Shown here: in pieces, positions 1 to 7,402 of the stretch
Layout: every line of letters begins with the position of its first letter
How positions within the stretch are numbered: position 1 is the stretch's first letter
Origin: Streptomyces europaeiscabiei
GTDB lineage: Bacteria > Actinomycetota > Actinomycetes > Streptomycetales > Streptomycetaceae
Reading direction: 5' to 3'
Length of the DNA: 39,134 bases
Assembly: GCF_001550375.1 (NCBI RefSeq)
Contig: NZ_LRTR01000120.1
Coordinates: 1-39,134 of the forward strand
Position numbers and translations under genes: made by a program
The notes under the pieces: model-generated
What the model was told of the DNA's origin: nothing
Databases searched by the model: none
The model's input: only the letters and a program-made list of their open reading frames with translations

Positions 1-2
1 AG

Positions 3-980
3 TCCCGTACGGGCCCACCCACGGTCGCCGGCCGCTGGTCCCTCCTGCCCGCCCCCGAGCCCGACCCCACCGTCCGCGCCCACGCCTTGGCCCGCACCCT
101 GCTCGACCGCCACGGTGTCGTGACCCGGGGCGCCGTGGCCGCCGAGGGCGTCGAGGGCGGCTTCTCCGCCGTCTACCGCGTCCTGTCCGTCTTCGAGGAG
201 AGCGGGCAGGCCCGCCGCGGCTACGTCGTCGAGGGCCTGGGCGCCGCCCAGTTCGCGATGGACGGGGCCGTGGACCGCCTCCGCGCGGTGTCCAACGCCC
301 GCGAACGAAACGAGCCGCTGCCGGGCCCCACCCCGAACGGCCTCGCCGGAGGCCACGGCTCCGCACCGGCTTCCTGGGACGACTTCCCCGACGCCCCTGG
401 CCCGGACGGTGCCTCCGACGACGCCTTTGCCACCATCGACATCCGCACTCCGGCCGACCCCGGCTCCGCTTCCGCCCCGGTCGGCAACCACGGCACGTAC
501 AGGGCGTACGACCAGGACTCCTCCTCCGCCCACGCCGACCCGTACGGCCGAGCCACCCACGACCCGCACCGCCCCCGCCCCGTTCCTTCCCCCCGAGCCG
601 CCGTCCTTGCCGCCGCGGACCCCGCGAACGCCTACGGCGCCGCCCTCCCCTGGCCCGAGCCGCCCACCGCAGCCGGTCACAAACCGGGCCGCAAGGCCGG
701 CTCCCTGGTCGTCCTGGTCGACGGCGAGCTGACCGTCTACATGGAGCGCGGCGGCAAGACCCTCCTGGCCTGGCCCGCCGACCCGGACGCCAGACCCATG
801 GACGACGCCCGCCTCCGCCCGGCCGCCGAAGCCCTGGCCGCTGCAGCACGCGCGGGCTCACTCGGCACGGTCACGGTGGAACGCGTGAACGGCACCTCTG
901 CCCTCACCTCCCCCCACGGCCCCCTGCTGGAAGCAGCAGGCTTCATCGCGACCCCGCGCGGCCTGCGCATCCGAGCATGA
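3..980 (+). CDS. lhr: Lhr-type ATP-dependent helicase, C-terminal part (5' truncated by window edge)
   Basis: The reading frame is open from the first bases of the window and ends with TGA at 978-980, so only the C-terminal ~325 residues are seen. The helicase motor motifs lie outside the window. The visible start matches the region after the core of large Lhr helicases: a 'GRWSLL' segment, then a winged-helix-like stretch with 'RHGVVTRGAV' and 'FSAVYRVLSVFEESGQARRGYVVEGLGAAQFA'-type sequence. A long Pro/Ala/Asp-rich linker follows, then a compact C-terminal domain beginning around 'GSLVVLVDGELTVYMERGGKTLL'. Lhr proteins are 3'-5' helicases of DNA repair. The neighbouring Nei-type glycosylase on the same strand fits a repair context. 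The assignment is inferred from family resemblance of the C-terminal part. Confidence 0.8.
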   Translation, partial: SRTGPPTVAGRWSLLPAPEPDPTVRAHALARTLLDRHGVVTRGAVAAEGVEGGFSAVYRVLSVFEESGQARRGYVVEGLGAAQFAMDGAVDRLRAVSNARERNEPLPGPTPNGLAGGHGSAPASWDDFPDAPGPDGASDDAFATIDIRTPADPGSASAPVGNHGTYRAYDQDSSSAHADPYGRATHDPHRPRPVPSPRAAVLAAADPANAYGAALPWPEPPTAAGHKPGRKAGSLVVLVDGELTVYMERGGKTLLAWPADPDARPMDDARLRPAAEALAAAARAGSLGTVTVERVNGTSALTSPHGPLLEAAGFIATPRGLRIRA

Positions 981-1000
981 TCACTGAGCCACCGGCCGCG

Positions 1001-1031
1001 AGGCCCCGGGCCCCGTCAGGGGCGCGGGGCT
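1001..1031 (+). terminator. GC-rich hairpin after the helicase gene, inside a probable dispersed intergenic repeat
   Basis: AGGCCCCGGGCCCC (1001-1014) pairs with GGGGCGCGGGGCT (1019-1031) around a GTCA loop, with one mismatch. It lies 20 bases after the helicase stop. There is no T-run, which is usual for Streptomyces hairpin terminators. The following sequence to about 1110 can form further pairings, for example GCGGGGC near 1024-1030 with GGCCCCGC near 1078-1085. Confidence 0.6.
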
Positions 1032-1153
1032 GTGTCGATGTGCGGCTCCGCCACCTGGGCACGACCAGCCGCTCAGGGCCCCGCACCCGCCCCCCAACCG
1101 CAGCCCCCGAGCCATGTGGGCACCGGGTACCGAACCCATGCCACCCTTGACCC

Positions 1154-2008
1154 ATGCCCGAAGGTGACACCGTCTGGCAAGCGGCGGGGCGACTCCACAC
1201 CGCCCTCGCCGGCAAGGTGCTGTCCCGCTCCGACCTGCGCGTGCCGAAGTACGCCACGGCCGACCTCACCGGCCGTACCGTCCTGGACGTGACCCCCCGC
1301 GGCAAGCACCTCCTCACCCGCATCGAAGGCGGCCTGACCCTCCACTCGCACCTGCGGATGGACGGCTCCTGGAAGGTGTACGCCAACGGCGAGCGCTGGC
1401 GCGGCGGCCCGGCACACCAGATCCGCGCGATCCTGGGCAACACCGACCGCACGGCCGTCGGCTATCGCCTCCCCGTGCTGGAGTTGATCCGCACCACCGA
1501 CGAACACCGCGCCGTCGGCCACCTCGGCCCCGACCTGCTCGGCGCGGACTGGGACCCCGACCGGGCCCTCACCAACCTCCTGAGAGACCCCACCCGTGCC
1601 CTCGGCGAGGCCCTCCTGGACCAGCGCAATCTCGCCGGTATCGGCAATGTCTACAAGAGCGAGCTCTGCTTCCTGCTCCGGGTCACCCCCTGGCTCCCCG
1701 TCGGCGCCCTCCCCGAGGACCTCGCCGCCCGGCTGCCCGCCCTCGCCAAGAAGCTCCTCGAAGCCAACCGCGACCGCCCGATCCGCAGCACGACAGGCCA
1801 CCGCCACCACGACCTGTTCGTGTACGGCCGGGCGCCCCGTCCCTGCCTTCGCTGCCACACCCCCGTCCGCGCGGCCGACCAGGGCGACGGCTCCCGCGAA
1901 CGCCCCACGTACTGGTGCCCCACCTGCCAGCCGGGCCCGGCACCGGCCCCGCGCACCGCCCGAACACCCCGCCCGAACCCTCGCGTTCAACGCCGCACGC
2001 CCAATTGA
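1154..2008 (+). CDS. nei: Nei/Fpg-family DNA glycosylase/AP lyase (endonuclease VIII-like)
   Basis: Base-excision repair enzyme of 284 residues. It should remove oxidised bases and cut the abasic strand by beta/delta elimination. The N-terminus MPEGDT supplies the family's Pro2 nucleophile and Glu3, exposed after Met removal, so this ATG must be the start although no Shine-Dalgarno is visible. 'RGKHLL' holds the conserved Lys (about K51). The H2TH region is 'LLDQRNLAGIGNVYKSE' (about 155-171). A C-terminal zinc finger has CxxC pairs CLRC and CPTC (about 231-258). The Pro/Arg-rich end runs into the promoter of the next gene: its TGA (2006-2008) overlaps the putative -35 box of the SDR. The MPEGDTVW start resembles actinobacterial Nei2 rather than Fpg (MPELPEVE); exact substrate preference is not decidable here. 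Confidence 0.93.
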   Translation: MPEGDTVWQAAGRLHTALAGKVLSRSDLRVPKYATADLTGRTVLDVTPRGKHLLTRIEGGLTLHSHLRMDGSWKVYANGERWRGGPAHQIRAILGNTDRTAVGYRLPVLELIRTTDEHRAVGHLGPDLLGADWDPDRALTNLLRDPTRALGEALLDQRNLAGIGNVYKSELCFLLRVTPWLPVGALPEDLAARLPALAKKLLEANRDRPIRSTTGHRHHDLFVYGRAPRPCLRCHTPVRAADQGDGSRERPTYWCPTCQPGPAPAPRTARTPRPNPRVQRRTPN

Positions 2009-2034
2009 CGGACCGTCAGAAACGCTCGTACCGT
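2005..2034 (+). promoter_or_regulatory. Putative leaderless promoter with palindromic operator for the SDR gene
   Basis: TTGACG (2005-2010) and TACCGT (2029-2034) are separated by 18 bases and end 6 bases before the ATG at 2041, so the transcript would have almost no leader. The gene also lacks a Shine-Dalgarno. TGACGGACCGTCA (2006-2018) is a perfect 13-bp inverted repeat overlapping the -35 box and the nei stop codon. It resembles a TetR-type operator. Promoter and regulator are inferred from sequence alone. Confidence 0.5.
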
Positions 2035-2040
2035 CACCTC

Positions 2041-2805
2041 ATGCCCATCCCGGCGTACGACCTCACCGGCCGCACCGCGTTCGTCACCGGCGCCGGCAGC
2101 GGTATCGGCCGCGCGTCGGCCGTACTGCTCGCCGAGGCGGGCGCGACGGTGCACTGCGCGGACCGCGACGCACAGGGCCTGCACGAGACGGCGACCCTCA
2201 TCAAGGCCAGGAACGGCACCGCCCGCACCCACCACCTCGACGTCACCGACCGCGCCCAGCTGACGCGGGCCGTGGCCGCGTGCGAACGGCTCCATGTGAT
2301 GGCGGCGATCGCCGGGATCATGCACAGCAGCCCGGTGCTGGAGACCCGGGACGAGGATCTCGAACGGGTGTGGAGCGTCAACTTCAGAGGTGTGCTCCAC
2401 GCCTGCCAGGCAGCGGCCCGCCGGATGATCGCCGACAAGACGCGGGGCAGCATCGTCACCATGGCCTCCGGCGCCGTCGACACCGGCGGTCCGGGCCTGC
2501 TCTGCTACGGCGTGACCAAGGCGGCGGTGGTCCAGCTGACCAAGACCCTGGCGACCGAGGTCGGCCCGCACGGCATCCGCGTCAACGCGGTGGCCCCGGG
2601 CTGGATCCGCACGCCCATGACCGACCGCCAAGACAGCGAGGCACAGGCGCGGACCGAGTCCTTCATGGCCCGGCTGTCACCGCTGAGCCGGGTCGGCGAG
2701 CCCGACGACATCGCGCACGCCGTGCTGCACCTCGCCTCCGACGCCTCGGCGTTCACGACGGGCCAGATCCTCCGCCCGAACGGCGGGGTGGCCATGCCCT
2801 GGTGA
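2041..2805 (+). CDS. Short-chain dehydrogenase/reductase (SDR), classical type
   Basis: NAD(P)-dependent oxidoreductase of 254 residues with a Rossmann fold. The cofactor motif is TGAGSGIG (16-23). Asp41-Arg42 after the second strand favours NAD(H). The structural Asn is N114, and the catalytic set is Ser143 (SGAVD), Tyr156 and Lys160 (YGVTK). The C-terminal part 'VNAVAPGWIRTPM' and 'FTTGQILRPNGG' is typical of the FabG-like subgroup. The usual NNAG motif is replaced by 'AIAGI'. The ATG at 2041 is preferred over upstream in-frame starts because MPIPAYDLTGRTAFVTG is a complete SDR N-terminus and a promoter sits just before it. The substrate is unknown. The 3' end overlaps the convergent small gene on the other strand by about 50 bases. 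Confidence 0.9.
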   Translation: MPIPAYDLTGRTAFVTGAGSGIGRASAVLLAEAGATVHCADRDAQGLHETATLIKARNGTARTHHLDVTDRAQLTRAVAACERLHVMAAIAGIMHSSPVLETRDEDLERVWSVNFRGVLHACQAAARRMIADKTRGSIVTMASGAVDTGGPGLLCYGVTKAAVVQLTKTLATEVGPHGIRVNAVAPGWIRTPMTDRQDSEAQARTESFMARLSPLSRVGEPDDIAHAVLHLASDASAFTTGQILRPNGGVAMPW

Positions 2806-3046
2806 CCGCGGCCCCCACCGCGCCCTCCAGAACCGGGCCACCCCCCGCGCCCCCTGACGCGTCCCCCGACCGTCCCAGCGCCCGCCCCTTCGGCACGCAG
2901 TGCACAGGCAGGAGGCTCAGCCCCCACCCCCCGGCCGCGACCGCCCCCTCCACCGCGCCGGCATCCGGCACCAGCGCGAGCCGCAGCACACCCCACCACC
3001 ACAACGCACCGAGCCCCAGAGCCGCCCCCCAGCGAACTATTCGCAT
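2753..3046 (-). CDS. Small hypothetical protein with one N-terminal hydrophobic segment
   Basis: The product is 97 residues and I recognise no domain. The first ~35 residues (MRIVRWGAALGLGALWWWGV...) form a Trp-rich hydrophobic segment that could be a membrane anchor or signal. It is followed by 'GGWGLSLLPVHCVP' and a Gly/Arg/Ser-rich tail. The ATG at 3046 is preferred over 3061 because GGAGG lies 8 bases upstream. The tail overlaps the end of the SDR gene on the opposite strand and looks low in information. The true C-terminus could be shorter in relatives, or a frameshift could have extended it. The N-terminal half resembles a short protein I associate with Streptomyces, but I cannot name its function. 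Confidence 0.5.
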   Translation of the reverse strand: MRIVRWGAALGLGALWWWGVLRLALVPDAGAVEGAVAAGGWGLSLLPVHCVPKGRALGRSGDASGGAGGGPVLEGAVGAAVTRAWPPRRSGGGSGPS

Positions 3047-3314
3047 GGCCGCCACCTCCAAGGCCTCCGGGCCCCCAGAACGACGCTAGACGGCCCTTGT
3101 CACGGCCGGAGAGGGCGCACCACCGGCACAGGGACGCACGACCCCCTCACGAGGACCGCGCCCACAGGGCGCGTGATGCGCCCCACAGCCGCTCACCGCC
3201 CACCTCACGCCCCCGGCGCGCCCACCCCTGAGGAGGCGCACGACCCACCGGTCACGTGGTCACGACAGGCCGGCACCCGCACGCGTTCGCCGCGCGCCAC
3301 CCGCTCTCCGGGCG

Positions 3315-3785
3315 CTACCCGTTCTCCGCCTGGAACATCCAGTGGTGCTTCTCAAGGTCCGCCGTGATCCCGATGAAGATGTCCTGGCTCACCGGATCCG
3401 CCTCCGCGGTGCTCTCCACCCGCGTCCGCATCCGGGTGATCACCGCGCCGAGCGCGTCCACCAGGGCCCTCACCGCGTCCGCGTCCTTGACCCAGCCGTC
3501 CGGGACCGTGCCGATACCGCTGCTCCCGGCCACCGTCCCGGCCCGCCCGTCCGGCGGGACACCGAGGGTGGAGGCGCGTTCGGCGACCGTGTCGGAGTGC
3601 AGCCGGGCGGTGTCCACGACCTCGTCCAACTGGAGATGGACCGAGCGGAAGCGCGGCCCGACCACGTTCCAGTGGATCTGCTTGGCCACGAGGGAGAGGT
3701 CGACGAGATCGACCAGGGCGCCCTGCAGCGCCTCGGAGACGGTCTTGAGATCGGCCTCGGACAGCGGGCTCTTCACGACGTACAT
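3315..3785 (-). CDS. dps: Dps-family ferritin-like DNA-protection protein
   Basis: Dps proteins form 12-subunit shells that oxidise and store iron and protect the nucleoid. The 156-residue protein has the family's intersubunit ferroxidase residues in the expected spacing: His38 (QIHWN), His50, Asp54 and a following acidic/His helix (HSDTVAERA). It has neither a long N- nor C-terminal tail, so direct DNA binding through a tail is unlikely. It corresponds best to what I recall as DpsB of S. coelicolor. The ATG at 3785 is chosen over the GTG at 3791 because GGAG is 7 bases from the ATG and would be only 1 base from the GTG. It is monocistronic. Two 11-bp direct repeats lie just upstream. Confidence 0.9.
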   Translation of the reverse strand: MYVVKSPLSEADLKTVSEALQGALVDLVDLSLVAKQIHWNVVGPRFRSVHLQLDEVVDTARLHSDTVAERASTLGVPPDGRAGTVAGSSGIGTVPDGWVKDADAVRALVDALGAVITRMRTRVESTAEADPVSQDIFIGITADLEKHHWMFQAENG

Positions 3786-3811
3786 CGGCACGCTCCGGTT
3801 TCTTCAGACGA

Positions 3812-3840
3812 CCGTACGACCCTGTGCGCCCGTACGACCC
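3812..3840 (-). repeat. Pair of direct repeats upstream of dps
   Basis: CCGTACGACCC occurs at 3812-3822 and again at 3830-3840, 18 bp apart and therefore close to two helical turns. Each contains the palindrome CGTACG. They lie 27-55 bases upstream of the dps start, so they could be a regulator site or promoter part. No regulator can be named. Confidence 0.4.
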
Positions 3841-3929
3841 CGTTCCCGCCCCTCCACCATGACCGCACACCACCACCCCGGCAAACGGGAGCCCCGGGGC
3901 CTTGATCTCCCCAACCGGCGCAACGCAAA

Positions 3930-3977
3930 AGCCCCGGTCGGCGCCCCCAGGTCTCCCTGGAGGCCCCGGCCGGGGCT
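3930..3977 (-). terminator. Intrinsic terminator of clgR
   Basis: On the minus strand AGCCCCGG (3977-3970) pairs with CCGGGGCT (3937-3930), with an inner CCAGG/CCTGG hairpin. TTTT follows directly (3930-3927). It lies about 60 bases after the clgR stop. Confidence 0.75.
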
Positions 3978-4039
3978 CCCTCTTCGCTTCTACTTCTTCA
4001 CCGGCGCGCGCCGGACCTCACGCGGACAGTCGCGGCGGG

Positions 4040-4417
4040 TCAGGCCGCGACGACGTCCACCGCTTCGGCGGGCGCCTTGATCGTGACCCGCTCCGGCGGC
4101 ACACCGGCCACCGACACGGAGTTGAGCATCGGTCGACGTACTGGTGCTGGCACCGGCTCGGTGGCAGCTGCGGACTGGGCCAGCTCGGCAAGGGCGAGCT
4201 CGTCGCTCACTTCCCGCATGAGCTCGGACATCCGTACGTCCAGCGCGTCGCAAATGGCGGAGAGCAGCTCGGAGGATGCCTCCTTCTGCCCCCGCTCCAC
4301 CTCGGAGAGATAGCCGAGTGAGACTCGGGCGGACGAGGAGACTTCGCGCAGAGTACGGCCCTGGCGCTGGCGCTGCCGACGCAGCACGTCACCAAGCAGG
4401 CGACGGAGCAGAATCAT
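4040..4417 (-). CDS. clgR: ClgR-type XRE-family transcriptional regulator with C-terminal Ala-Ala degron
   Basis: 125-residue helix-turn-helix activator. ClgR controls clp protease genes and other stress genes in actinobacteria. The XRE HTH spans about residues 8-66 ([20 protein letters not shown], then [21 protein letters not shown]). The C-terminus ends '...AVDVVAA'. In Streptomyces the ClgR and PopR regulators are known to be degraded by ClpP through a terminal Ala-Ala, so the activator should be removed by the protease it induces. The ATG at 4417 is chosen because AGGAGGGAG lies about 8 bases upstream; the track-length upstream extension would have none. The gene follows cinA after 109 bases. 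I saw no convincing ClgR box (GTTCGC-N5-GCGAAC) in that gap. The pgsA-cinA-clgR neighbourhood is conserved in actinobacteria from memory. Confidence 0.92.
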   Translation of the reverse strand: MILLRRLLGDVLRRQRQRQGRTLREVSSSARVSLGYLSEVERGQKEASSELLSAICDALDVRMSELMREVSDELALAELAQSAAATEPVPAPVRRPMLNSVSVAGVPPERVTIKAPAEAVDVVAA

Positions 4418-4526
4418 CGGTGGCTCCCTCCTCGGACCGCGTAGCCGCATCCTTCACGCCCCACCGTACCGCCTTGCGCTGCGGCCGTGCGGGGAGCGCT
4501 GTTGTGTTCACTCAGGGCTGCAAACA

Positions 4527-5072
4527 TCAGGTCCCCCCGTTCTGTTCCGTATCCTGTGCCCGCTCGTTCCCGGTCTGTTCGCCCGCAAGCTCCTCAAGAA
4601 GCAGTGCGAGTACGCTCCGTACACTCTCCATACGGATTTCCGTCCGGCCGCCGTTCAACCGCAACGACGACACTTTCCCGCCACCTGATACGCCCGAATC
4701 CGCTGCGGCCGGTCCGGCGACGGCCACATGGACCGTGCCGACGGGTCGGCCGTCCTGGGGCTCCGGGCCCGCGACACCGGTGGTCGAAATTCCCCAGTCG
4801 GCGCCGAGCGCCTTGCGGACGCCCTCCGCCATCTGCACCGCGACCTGCGGATCCACCGCTCCACGCTGGTCCAGGAGAGTGGCGTCGACATCGAGCAACT
4901 GGTGCTTGAGCTCCGTGGCGTACGCGGTGACCGAGCCCCGGAACGCCTGGGAGGCCCCGGGGGCCGCGGTGAGCGCGGCCGCGACCAGACCGCCGGTCAG
5001 CGACTCCGCGACAGCGAGCGTCTCGCCCCTCACCGTCAGTAGTCGCAGCACTTCGGCGGCCGTGGAAGTCAA
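4527..5072 (-). CDS. cinA: CinA C-terminal-type nicotinamide-nucleotide amidohydrolase
   Basis: 181-residue single-domain protein equal to the C-terminal (PncC) domain of CinA. It converts NMN to nicotinate mononucleotide in pyridine-nucleotide recycling. Family signatures are 'LAVAESLTGGLVAAALTAAPGAS', 'FRGSVTAYATELKHQLLDV' and 'GISTTGVAGPEPQDGRPVGTVHVAV'. The N-terminal molybdopterin-binding-like CinA domain is absent. A Glu/Gln-rich tail follows residue ~165. The start is TTG at 5070-5072, whose last two bases are shared with the TGA stop of pgsA (TTGA), with GGAGGGAG just upstream. Translation is therefore probably coupled to pgsA. Confidence 0.9.
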   Translation of the reverse strand: MTSTAAEVLRLLTVRGETLAVAESLTGGLVAAALTAAPGASQAFRGSVTAYATELKHQLLDVDATLLDQRGAVDPQVAVQMAEGVRKALGADWGISTTGVAGPEPQDGRPVGTVHVAVAGPAAADSGVSGGGKVSSLRLNGGRTEIRMESVRSVLALLLEELAGEQTGNERAQDTEQNGGT

Positions 5073-5800
5073 CGCTCCGCTCCCTCCGCTGCGGCTTCGC
5101 GCTCGGCGGTCCCGATCCGGCGCAGCACAATGGCCTGTCTCACATAGTCAAGTCCGGTGACTACGGTCAGAATGACCGCCGCGGCCATCACCCACCACCT
5201 CAGGGTGGCCAGGGGGCCCTCCAGTGCCAGGACGTACATCCCGACGGCGATGCCCTGGGTCAGGGTCTTCAGCTTGCCGCCGCGGCTCGCCGGGATGACC
5301 CCGTACCGGATGACGACGAAGCGCAGAAGCGTGATCCCGAGTTCCCGGCCGAGGATGACCCCTGTGACCCACCACGGCAGATCACCGAGGGAGGACAGGC
5401 AGATCAGCGCGGCACCCATGATCGCCTTGTCGGCGATGGGGTCGGCGATCTTCCCGAAGTCGGTGACGAGGTCGTACGTCCGGGCCAGGTGGCCGTCGAA
5501 GATGTCGGTGATCATGGCGACGGCGAAGGCGGCCCAGGCCCAGGCCCGCCAGACCGGGTCGTACCCGCCGTCCATGAGCATCAGCGCGACGAAGCCCGGT
5601 ACGAGGACGAGGCGGACCATGGTCAGGATGTTCGCGATGTTCCAGAGGCTGGCCTGGTTGACGGCGGCAGCTCCCAGCTTCCCGCCACGCACGGGCCGCG
5701 TGTCCCCGGCAGCGCTCGGGGCGCCGGGAACGCCGGAGGCGCTCGTCGCGCCTTTGGCGCCGGAGGTGCCGCCCGCCGCGGATGCCGGGGCTCCCGTCAT
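5069..5800 (-). CDS. pgsA: CDP-diacylglycerol-glycerol-3-phosphate 3-phosphatidyltransferase
   Basis: Integral membrane enzyme of phosphatidylglycerol synthesis, 243 residues. The CDP-alcohol phosphotransferase motif D-x2-D-G-x2-A-R-x8-G-x3-D-x3-D is complete: Asp99, Asp102, Gly103, Ala106, Arg107, Gly116, Asp120, Asp124. Several hydrophobic helices follow. A ~45-residue Ala/Gly/Ser-rich N-terminal extension precedes '[17 protein letters not shown]', where most family members begin. The ATG at 5800 overlaps the rimO stop (ATGA), and the stop overlaps the cinA start, so rimO-pgsA-cinA forms one coupled operon. Other CDP-alcohol transferases such as Pgs-like cardiolipin synthases share the motif, so the exact product is slightly less certain than the family. 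Confidence 0.9.
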   Translation of the reverse strand: MTGAPASAAGGTSGAKGATSASGVPGAPSAAGDTRPVRGGKLGAAAVNQASLWNIANILTMVRLVLVPGFVALMLMDGGYDPVWRAWAWAAFAVAMITDIFDGHLARTYDLVTDFGKIADPIADKAIMGAALICLSSLGDLPWWVTGVILGRELGITLLRFVVIRYGVIPASRGGKLKTLTQGIAVGMYVLALEGPLATLRWWVMAAAVILTVVTGLDYVRQAIVLRRIGTAEREAAAEGAER

Positions 5801-7278
5801 CTGGCCGCCTCCTCAGTACACACGAGGGAGCCGAGCGAACCCGGCAGCACCTCGGCCACCAGGTCGACGCCCTCCGTGCCGACCACCTTGGCCTCGACCA
5901 TACGGCCGACGCTCAGCCCCTCGCCGCTCGTGAACAACACCTGGCCGTCCGTCTCGGGCGCCTGGTGGGCACCGCGGCCGTGGGCGCCCTCGTCGCCGTC
6001 GACCGACTCGACCAGCACGTGCACGGTCTGCCCGACGCGTTCCTCGGCACGCTGCGAGACCAGCTCCTCGGCCAGCCTCGAAACCCGCGCGAGCCGCTCG
6101 GCCACCACGTCCTCGGCCAGCTTGTTCTCGTACGTCGCCGCTTCGGTGCCCTCCTCGTCGGAGTACCCGAAGACGCCGATCGCGTCCAGTCTCGCGCCGT
6201 TCAGGAACCGCTCCAGCTCCGCGAGGTCGTCCTCTGTCTCGCCGGGGAAGCCCACGATGAAGTTGGACCGCACGCCGGCCTCGGGTGCCTTGCCGCGGAT
6301 GGTGTCCAGCAGCTCCAGGAAGCGGTCGGTGTCGCCGAAGCGGCGCATCGAGCGCAGCACGGCCGGGGCGGAGTGCTGGAAGGAGAGGTCGAAGTAGGGC
6401 ACGACCTTGGGCGTGGAGGTGAGCACGTCGATCAGGCCGGGCCGCATCTCGGCGGGCTGGAGGTAGCTCACACGCACCCGCTCGATGCCGTCGACCTCGG
6501 CGAGCTCGGGCAGCAGGGACTCCAGGAGCCGGATGTCGCCCAGGTCCTTGCCGTACGAGGTGTTGTTCTCGGAGACCAGCATGACCTCCTTGACTCCCTG
6601 CTCGGCGAGCCAGCGCGTCTCGTTCAGCACGTCCGAGGGGCGGCGCGAGATGAAGGAGCCGCGGAAGGACGGGATGGCGCAGAAGGAGCAGCGGCGGTCG
6701 CAGCCCGAGGCCAGCTTCACGGAGGCGACGGGCGAGCCGTCCAGGCGGCGGCGCAGTGGTGAACGCGGCCCGGAGGCCGGAGCGAGGCCGTCCGGAAGGT
6801 CGACGGGGGCGTGCCCCGGGAGGGCGACCTCGGCAGCCGACTCCTGGCGCTCGGCCGGGCTGATCGGCAGCAGCTTGCGCCGGTCGCGCGGGGTGTGCGA
6901 GGCGTGGATGCCGCCGTTCAGGATGGTCTGGAGGCGGTCGGAGATGTCCGCGTAGTCGTCGAAGCCGAGCACGCCGTCGGCCTCGGGCAGCGCCTCGGCG
7001 AGCTCCTTGCCGTACCGCTCGGCCATGCAGCCGACCGCGACGACGGCCTGGGTTCTGCCGTGCCCCTTGAGGTCGTTGGCCTCCAGGAGCGCATCGACGG
7101 AGTCCTTCTTGGCGGCTTCGACGAAGCCGCAGGTGTTGACGACCGCGACGTCCGCTTCCTCGGCGTCCTCGACGAGCTCCCAGCCGTCCGCCTCCAAGCG
7201 GCCTGCGAGCTCCTCCGAGTCCACCTCGTTACGGGCGCAGCCAAGAGTGACGAGTGCGACGGTACGGCGTTCAGGCAT
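5797..7278 (-). CDS. rimO: Ribosomal protein S12 methylthiotransferase RimO (radical SAM)
   Basis: Adds a methylthio group to the conserved Asp of ribosomal protein S12. The 493-residue protein has the UPF0004 domain with Cys14, Cys50 and Cys84 for the auxiliary cluster. The radical-SAM CxxxCxxC is at Cys193, Cys197 and Cys200 (CDRRCSFC), and a C-terminal TRAM domain spans about 415-485. A Pro-rich linker of about 50 residues (about 130-180) separates the two cluster domains. The ATG at 7278 starts [20 protein letters not shown], the usual N-terminus. The upstream alternative start adds 21 unlike residues. The Shine-Dalgarno is weak. The gene heads the rimO-pgsA-cinA overlap chain. Confidence 0.93.
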   Translation of the reverse strand: MPERRTVALVTLGCARNEVDSEELAGRLEADGWELVEDAEEADVAVVNTCGFVEAAKKDSVDALLEANDLKGHGRTQAVVAVGCMAERYGKELAEALPEADGVLGFDDYADISDRLQTILNGGIHASHTPRDRRKLLPISPAERQESAAEVALPGHAPVDLPDGLAPASGPRSPLRRRLDGSPVASVKLASGCDRRCSFCAIPSFRGSFISRRPSDVLNETRWLAEQGVKEVMLVSENNTSYGKDLGDIRLLESLLPELAEVDGIERVRVSYLQPAEMRPGLIDVLTSTPKVVPYFDLSFQHSAPAVLRSMRRFGDTDRFLELLDTIRGKAPEAGVRSNFIVGFPGETEDDLAELERFLNGARLDAIGVFGYSDEEGTEAATYENKLAEDVVAERLARVSRLAEELVSQRAEERVGQTVHVLVESVDGDEGAHGRGAHQAPETDGQVLFTSGEGLSVGRMVEAKVVGTEGVDLVAEVLPGSLGSLVCTEEAAR

Positions 7279-7319
7279 GGGCTCAAGACTACTTCGTCCG
7301 ACTGACAGCCCACGTCGAC

Positions 7320-7345
7320 GGGGTTGGCCGATCTTGGCCAACCCC
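7320..7345 (-). terminator. Perfect hairpin between the rodZ-like gene and rimO
   Basis: GGGGTTGGCC (7320-7329) pairs perfectly with GGCCAACCCC (7336-7345) around a 6-base loop. It lies 58 bases after the RodZ-like stop and 42 bases before rimO. No T-run follows, so termination may be partial. Confidence 0.6.
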
Positions 7346-7402
7346 GTTCACGCGCTTTCCTTTGAATCGTCTGTACATCCGTGGCCAGGACGTTCCGAAG
7401 GC

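Noticed and set aside
1596..3089. 497-codon Arg/Pro/Ser-rich frame across nei and the SDR
   Set aside because: Out-of-frame shadow of two well-supported genes; low-complexity and without motifs.
3812..3840. CRISPR-like or iteron origin repeats
   Set aside because: Only two copies and no spacer-repeat pattern. No CRISPR array was seen anywhere in the window.
4418..4526. ClgR autoregulatory box (GTTCGC-N5-GCGAAC) upstream of clgR
   Set aside because: Only loose GCG-rich partial matches; no convincing palindrome of the expected form.
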